Assembly (NCBI GenBank): GCA_002336725.1
Contig: DDEO01000002.1
Span: 6,328-23,401, forward strand
Reading direction: 5' to 3'
Length of the DNA: 17,074 bases
Origin: Bacteroidetes bacterium UBA1952
GTDB taxonomy: Bacteria; Bacteroidota; Bacteroidia; Chitinophagales; Chitinophagaceae
A model generated the notes under the pieces. It had not been told where the DNA came from. It saw only the letters and a program-made list of their open reading frames with translations, and searched no databases. Shown piece after piece: positions 14,223 through 17,074 of this stretch. Within the stretch, counting starts at the first letter, position 1. Every line of letters starts with the position of its first letter. Both the position numbers and the translations under genes were made by a program.

Positions 14223-15995
14223 ATGATTCAGCGAATTTTCGACATCGTAGCAGATAAAGCACACCGCGAACCCGACGCGGTATTGCTGGCTTCCAAAGAA
14301 AACGGGCAGTGGCGCGAGTGGACCGCCGGCGAATGCTGGACGAAAGCCCGCCAACTGGCCGCCGGCTTGTTGGAGCTGGGCATCAGCGGCGACCTCAAAG
14401 ATCCGGAAAAGCAGGAGAAAATCGTGCTGATTTCCGGAAATCGCCCCGAATGGATTATCACCGATATCGGTGTGCAGATGGCCGGCGCGGCGCTCACCCC
14501 GCTTTACCCCACTATTTCCACCACCGACCTGAAATTTATCCTCCGCGAAGCCGGTGTGCGGTATGTTATCCTTTCCGGTCCGGATACCTATCGCCGTTTT
14601 GGCCCCACACTGGCAGAAACCGAAGGCATCGAAGACGTTTTTTCGTATAACCCCACGCCGGGATTGCGCCACTGGGAAGAACTCCTTCAGGAAGGCCGCG
14701 AGGCAAGCGAGGCCGACCTTGCGCGTATTACCCCGGAGACGCTGGCAACGATTATTTATACGAGCGGCACCACCGGCGAGCCCAAAGGCGTGATGCTCTC
14801 TCACCGCAATATCTGCGCCAATATTGAACAGGCCTACCCTGCCTTCACCTTTGCAGAGGAAGGCAAGCGGGCGCTGAGCTTCCTGCCGCTCAACCATGTC
14901 TTTGAACGCACAATTACTTATCTTTATATACATGGCGGGTTGAGTGTGTGGTATGCCGAAGGGCTGGAGAAAATCGGCGACAACCTCAAGGAAGTGAAGC
15001 CCATTGTGTTTTCGACCGTGCCGCGCCTGCTGGAAAAAGTGTATGAAAAACTGGTAGCCGTTGGGCTGGATTTGAAAGGCGGCAAGAAAAAACTGTATTT
15101 CCGGGCACTTGACCTGGCCCGCAAATATGACAACGCCCAATCGCGGGGACTGGTTTACCGCCTGCAAATGGCCGTGCTCGACCGGCTTATCTTCTCGAAA
15201 TGGCGGGCAGCAATGGGCGGTAATATCCGCGCTATTGTGTGTGGCTCGGCGGCCTTGCAGGAAAAACTCAACCGCACGTTTTCGGCCACCGGCATGACGG
15301 TGATGGAAGGCTATGGACTGACGGAGGCTTCGCCGTTTATCTCCTGCAACCGCTTTGAGTCGGAAGGCCGCCGCATCTGCACCGTAGGGCCGCCGATTGA
15401 CAATGTGGAAGTGAAGCTGGACAGCGACGGCGAAATTCTGGTGCGCGGCGAAAACGTGATGAAAGGCTATTACAAACGCCCGGAACAGACGGCAGAAGTG
15501 CTTCAGGATGGCTGGCTGCGTACCGGCGACATCGGGACATGGGTAGAAGACCGTTTTCTGAAAATCACCGACCGGAAAAAGGAGATTTTCAAGAATTCGG
15601 GCGGCAAATACATCGCGCCGCAGCCGATTGAAAATAAGATTCGCGAAAGTCCTTTTATCGAGCAGATGATGGTGGTGGGTGCGGGGCAGAAGTTTGTGGG
15701 TGCGCTGATTGTGCCGGCCTTTGAGCGGCTGCGCAAATGGCTCATTGACAATGACATTCCGGAGCCGGAGACGCGCGAAGAGATTGCCCGCCTTCCGCAG
15801 GTGCGCCAACTCATCAAAAAACAACTGGACAAATACAATGTCGGTTTTTCGGATATAGAGCGGGTCAGGAAGTTTATACTGTTGCCACAGGAATGGACGC
15901 TGGAAAAGGGCGAAATGACTCCTTCGCTGAAACTGCGTCGCCGCGTGATTGAGCAGCGGTATGCAGCGGACATTTCCGGAATGTATGCGGGATAG
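14223..15995 (+). CDS. Long-chain fatty-acid--CoA ligase (AMP-forming)
   Basis: The 590-residue protein is a full-length acyl-CoA synthetase of the ANL superfamily. The ATP-binding P-loop IIYTSGTTGEPKGV spans 177-190, GYGLTEASP begins at 363, TGD is at 434-436, and the hinge region DRKKEIFKNSGGKYIAP carries the adenylation lysine K462. The length and the FLPLNHVFERTITYLYIHGG segment point to the long-chain (Faa1/FadD15-like) branch common in Bacteroidota. It activates fatty acids to acyl-AMP and then acyl-CoA at the inner face of the membrane, feeding lipid synthesis or beta-oxidation. The ATG at 14223 starts the conserved IQRIFDIVADKA segment. The gene stands alone, divergent from the ABC operon, with 175 bp before recG. 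One TTCCGGAA lies near each end (14432-14439, 15974-15981). Confidence 0.94.
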   Translation: MIQRIFDIVADKAHREPDAVLLASKENGQWREWTAGECWTKARQLAAGLLELGISGDLKDPEKQEKIVLISGNRPEWIITDIGVQMAGAALTPLYPTISTTDLKFILREAGVRYVILSGPDTYRRFGPTLAETEGIEDVFSYNPTPGLRHWEELLQEGREASEADLARITPETLATIIYTSGTTGEPKGVMLSHRNICANIEQAYPAFTFAEEGKRALSFLPLNHVFERTITYLYIHGGLSVWYAEGLEKIGDNLKEVKPIVFSTVPRLLEKVYEKLVAVGLDLKGGKKKLYFRALDLARKYDNAQSRGLVYRLQMAVLDRLIFSKWRAAMGGNIRAIVCGSAALQEKLNRTFSATGMTVMEGYGLTEASPFISCNRFESEGRRICTVGPPIDNVEVKLDSDGEILVRGENVMKGYYKRPEQTAEVLQDGWLRTGDIGTWVEDRFLKITDRKKEIFKNSGGKYIAPQPIENKIRESPFIEQMMVVGAGQKFVGALIVPAFERLRKWLIDNDIPEPETREEIARLPQVRQLIKKQLDKYNVGFSDIERVRKFILLPQEWTLEKGEMTPSLKLRRRVIEQRYAADISGMYAG

Positions 15996-16170
15996 AAAGG
16001 CGCTCAACAGGCGCTCGACTACCGTACGTTTGAAGCGTGGCCGCTGCGCGAAACGTATGTTTGTCTGAAAGTCGTTAGAGGCCGGCATTTGGATAGCCAA
16101 CGCCTCTCTGTGCCCAAAAAACGCACCTAAAATTATCAGGGCATTCCGGAAATTTGCACTCCCCGAAACC

Positions 16171-17074
16171 GTGTACGCCGATATTCTTCAAACCCCGCTC
16201 GAATTCCTCAAAGGCGTGGGCGCGCAACGCGCCCTTGCCCTCAAGTCGGCCCTGAGCCTCGCCACCTTTGGCGACCTGCTGGAGTATTATCCTTATCGCT
16301 ACTTCGACCGCACCCAAATCCGTCCCATCGAAAGCCTCGATATGGGCGACGATTATGTGCAGACCAGCGGCACCCTCACCGCGCTCTACGAAGAAGGCGA
16401 AGGAAAGAAAAAACGCATTCGCGGACTGCTCATCGACGGCGCAGCCCGACTGGAAATCACCTGGTTCGGCAATGTGCGCTACCTGCTCGATAAGCTCACC
16501 AAAGGAGAATCTTATATCGCCTTCGGCAAGGTTTCGTTTTTCGGCGGCATCGCGCAGATGGTGAACCCCGAACTGGAATCGCTGGCGGCGGCCAATGCTG
16601 TCGTGGGGATGCAACCGCTGTATTCGGTGTCGGAACGGCTGCTGCGTATGGGCATCAACAACCGGTCGTTTGGTAAAATTACCCGTGCACTTTTTGACAA
16701 GTTGCCGCCCGAATTGGTACCCGAAACCTTGCCCCACGCCGTGTTGCAGGAATTTCGCCTGATGCCCCGCTACCACGCCCTGCGGGCCATTCACTTTCCG
16801 GAAAATGAAGAAGAGAAAAAGGCCGCCGTTCACCGCCTGAAGTTTGAAGAAATCCTGGCTACACAACTCGCCGTGGCGAAGGTGCGACGCAACAACCACG
16901 CCCGCGCCGGCTTTGTATTTCCCAAAGTAGGCGACAAGTTCAACGATTTTTATCATAAACATCTTCCCTTTGCCCTCACCGGTGCGCAAAAACGGGTGGT
17001 GAAGGACATCCGGCAAGACACCGTGAGCGGCCATCAGATGAACCGGCTCGTGCAGGGCGATGTGGGCAGCGGCA
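16171..17074 (+). CDS. recG: ATP-dependent DNA helicase RecG, 5' part (runs off the window)
   Basis: An open frame from GTG at 16171 to the window end gives 301 residues of a protein usually near 700. The start YADILQTPLEFLKGVGAQRA is the standard RecG N-terminus, and no ATG lies in frame upstream near it, so GTG is the likely start. Next come the wedge/OB-fold region (about 65-130: TSGTLTALYEE, FGKVSFFGGIAQMVNPEL), the linker with RYHALRAIHFPEN, and the helicase Q-motif FALTGAQKRVVKDI. The final residues MNRLVQGDVGSG are the beginning of Walker A, cut by the window edge. RecG remodels stalled replication forks and branch-migrates Holliday junctions. Its distal half and stop codon are not visible. 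A TTCCGGAA lies 20 bp before the start (16144-16151). Confidence 0.95.
   Translation, partial: MYADILQTPLEFLKGVGAQRALALKSALSLATFGDLLEYYPYRYFDRTQIRPIESLDMGDDYVQTSGTLTALYEEGEGKKKRIRGLLIDGAARLEITWFGNVRYLLDKLTKGESYIAFGKVSFFGGIAQMVNPELESLAAANAVVGMQPLYSVSERLLRMGINNRSFGKITRALFDKLPPELVPETLPHAVLQEFRLMPRYHALRAIHFPENEEEKKAAVHRLKFEEILATQLAVAKVRRNNHARAGFVFPKVGDKFNDFYHKHLPFALTGAQKRVVKDIRQDTVSGHQMNRLVQGDVGSG

Larger units (their letters stand above)
938..16803. repeat. Highly iterated palindrome TTCCGGAA (23 copies counted by eye)
   Basis: Copies begin at 938, 1504, 3399, 4447, 4467, 4662, 4699, 5946, 5955, 7317, 7338, 8421, 8606, 8951, 9223, 10677, 12297, 13701, 13931, 14432, 15974, 16144 and 16796. With independent bases at ~55% GC about 0.25 copies would be expected in 17 kb. 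Many are extended to TTTCCGGAAA. Seven lie between genes. In the Big_5 lipoprotein gene copies fall in three codon phases (Phe-Arg-Asn at 8421, Ser-Gly-Asn at 8606, Phe-Pro-Glu at 9223), so the bias acts on DNA and not on protein sequence. Confidence 0.9.

Noticed and set aside
14145..16100. 651-codon minus-strand frame opposite the acyl-CoA synthetase gene
   Set aside because: Shadow of a gene with complete ANL-superfamily motifs on the plus strand.
16075..17034. 319-codon minus-strand frame opposite recG
   Set aside because: The plus-strand frame reads as RecG from its N-terminus to Walker A; the antisense frame has no family resemblance.
1..17074. Defence system, prophage, integron or toxin-antitoxin pair
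   Set aside because: Every long coding region is accounted for by housekeeping or envelope families; no nuclease, integrase, transposase or small paired genes were found.

Overview
The window is about 17 kb of chromosomal DNA, roughly 55% GC by eye, from a member of the Bacteroidota. Four things support that. First, birA, rsfS, ftsH and a LUD-domain gene sit together, a familiar Bacteroidota neighbourhood. Second, there is a DPP5-type S9 peptidase and a Big_5 (SbsA-like) lipoprotein of the kind seen in this phylum. Third, start codons lack Shine-Dalgarno sequences. Fourth, several genes are preceded by boxes resembling the Bacteroidota -7 element TAnnTTTG. The high GC and the repeat-rich gaps would fit Saprospiria or Chitinophagia, but that is a guess.

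Layout. 1-334: three ~111-bp tandem repeats that run into the 3' end of a membrane protein gene. 299-1714 (minus): a CruF-like carotenoid-pathway membrane protein and biotin-protein ligase. 1900-5227 (plus): rsfS, ftsH and the LUD gene, with a leader hairpin before ftsH and a strong terminator after it. 5466-5864 (plus): group III truncated haemoglobin, convergent with a class I aminotransferase (5993-7201, minus) across a bidirectional terminator. 7348-7902 (minus): lipoprotein glutathione peroxidase, divergent from a Big_5 lipoprotein (8046-9503, plus). 9504-9915: a repeat-rich gap. 9916-11961 (plus): a DPP5-like dipeptidyl peptidase. 12169-13994 (minus): a two-gene ABC transporter of the FtsX/MacB/LolCDE type with a 4-nt ATGA overlap. 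14223-15995 (plus): long-chain acyl-CoA synthetase. 16171-17074 (plus): the 5' part of recG.

The genes are mostly housekeeping or envelope functions: ribosome hibernation, membrane proteolysis, biotinylation, peptide digestion in the periplasm, fatty-acid activation, peroxide defence and recombination. I do not see a defence island, prophage, integron, CRISPR array or a clearly new multi-gene system.

The unusual content is in the DNA itself. The palindrome TTCCGGAA occurs 23 times by my hand count, where about 0.25 would be expected. It falls in all three reading frames inside genes and in closely spaced pairs just downstream of gene ends. The gaps also carry short interspersed motifs (CACGGATGACGCGGAT-like, CGCAGAGA-like, CACGAATG-like). 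The tandem array at the left edge carries extra copies of the last eleven codons and the stop codon of its neighbouring gene.
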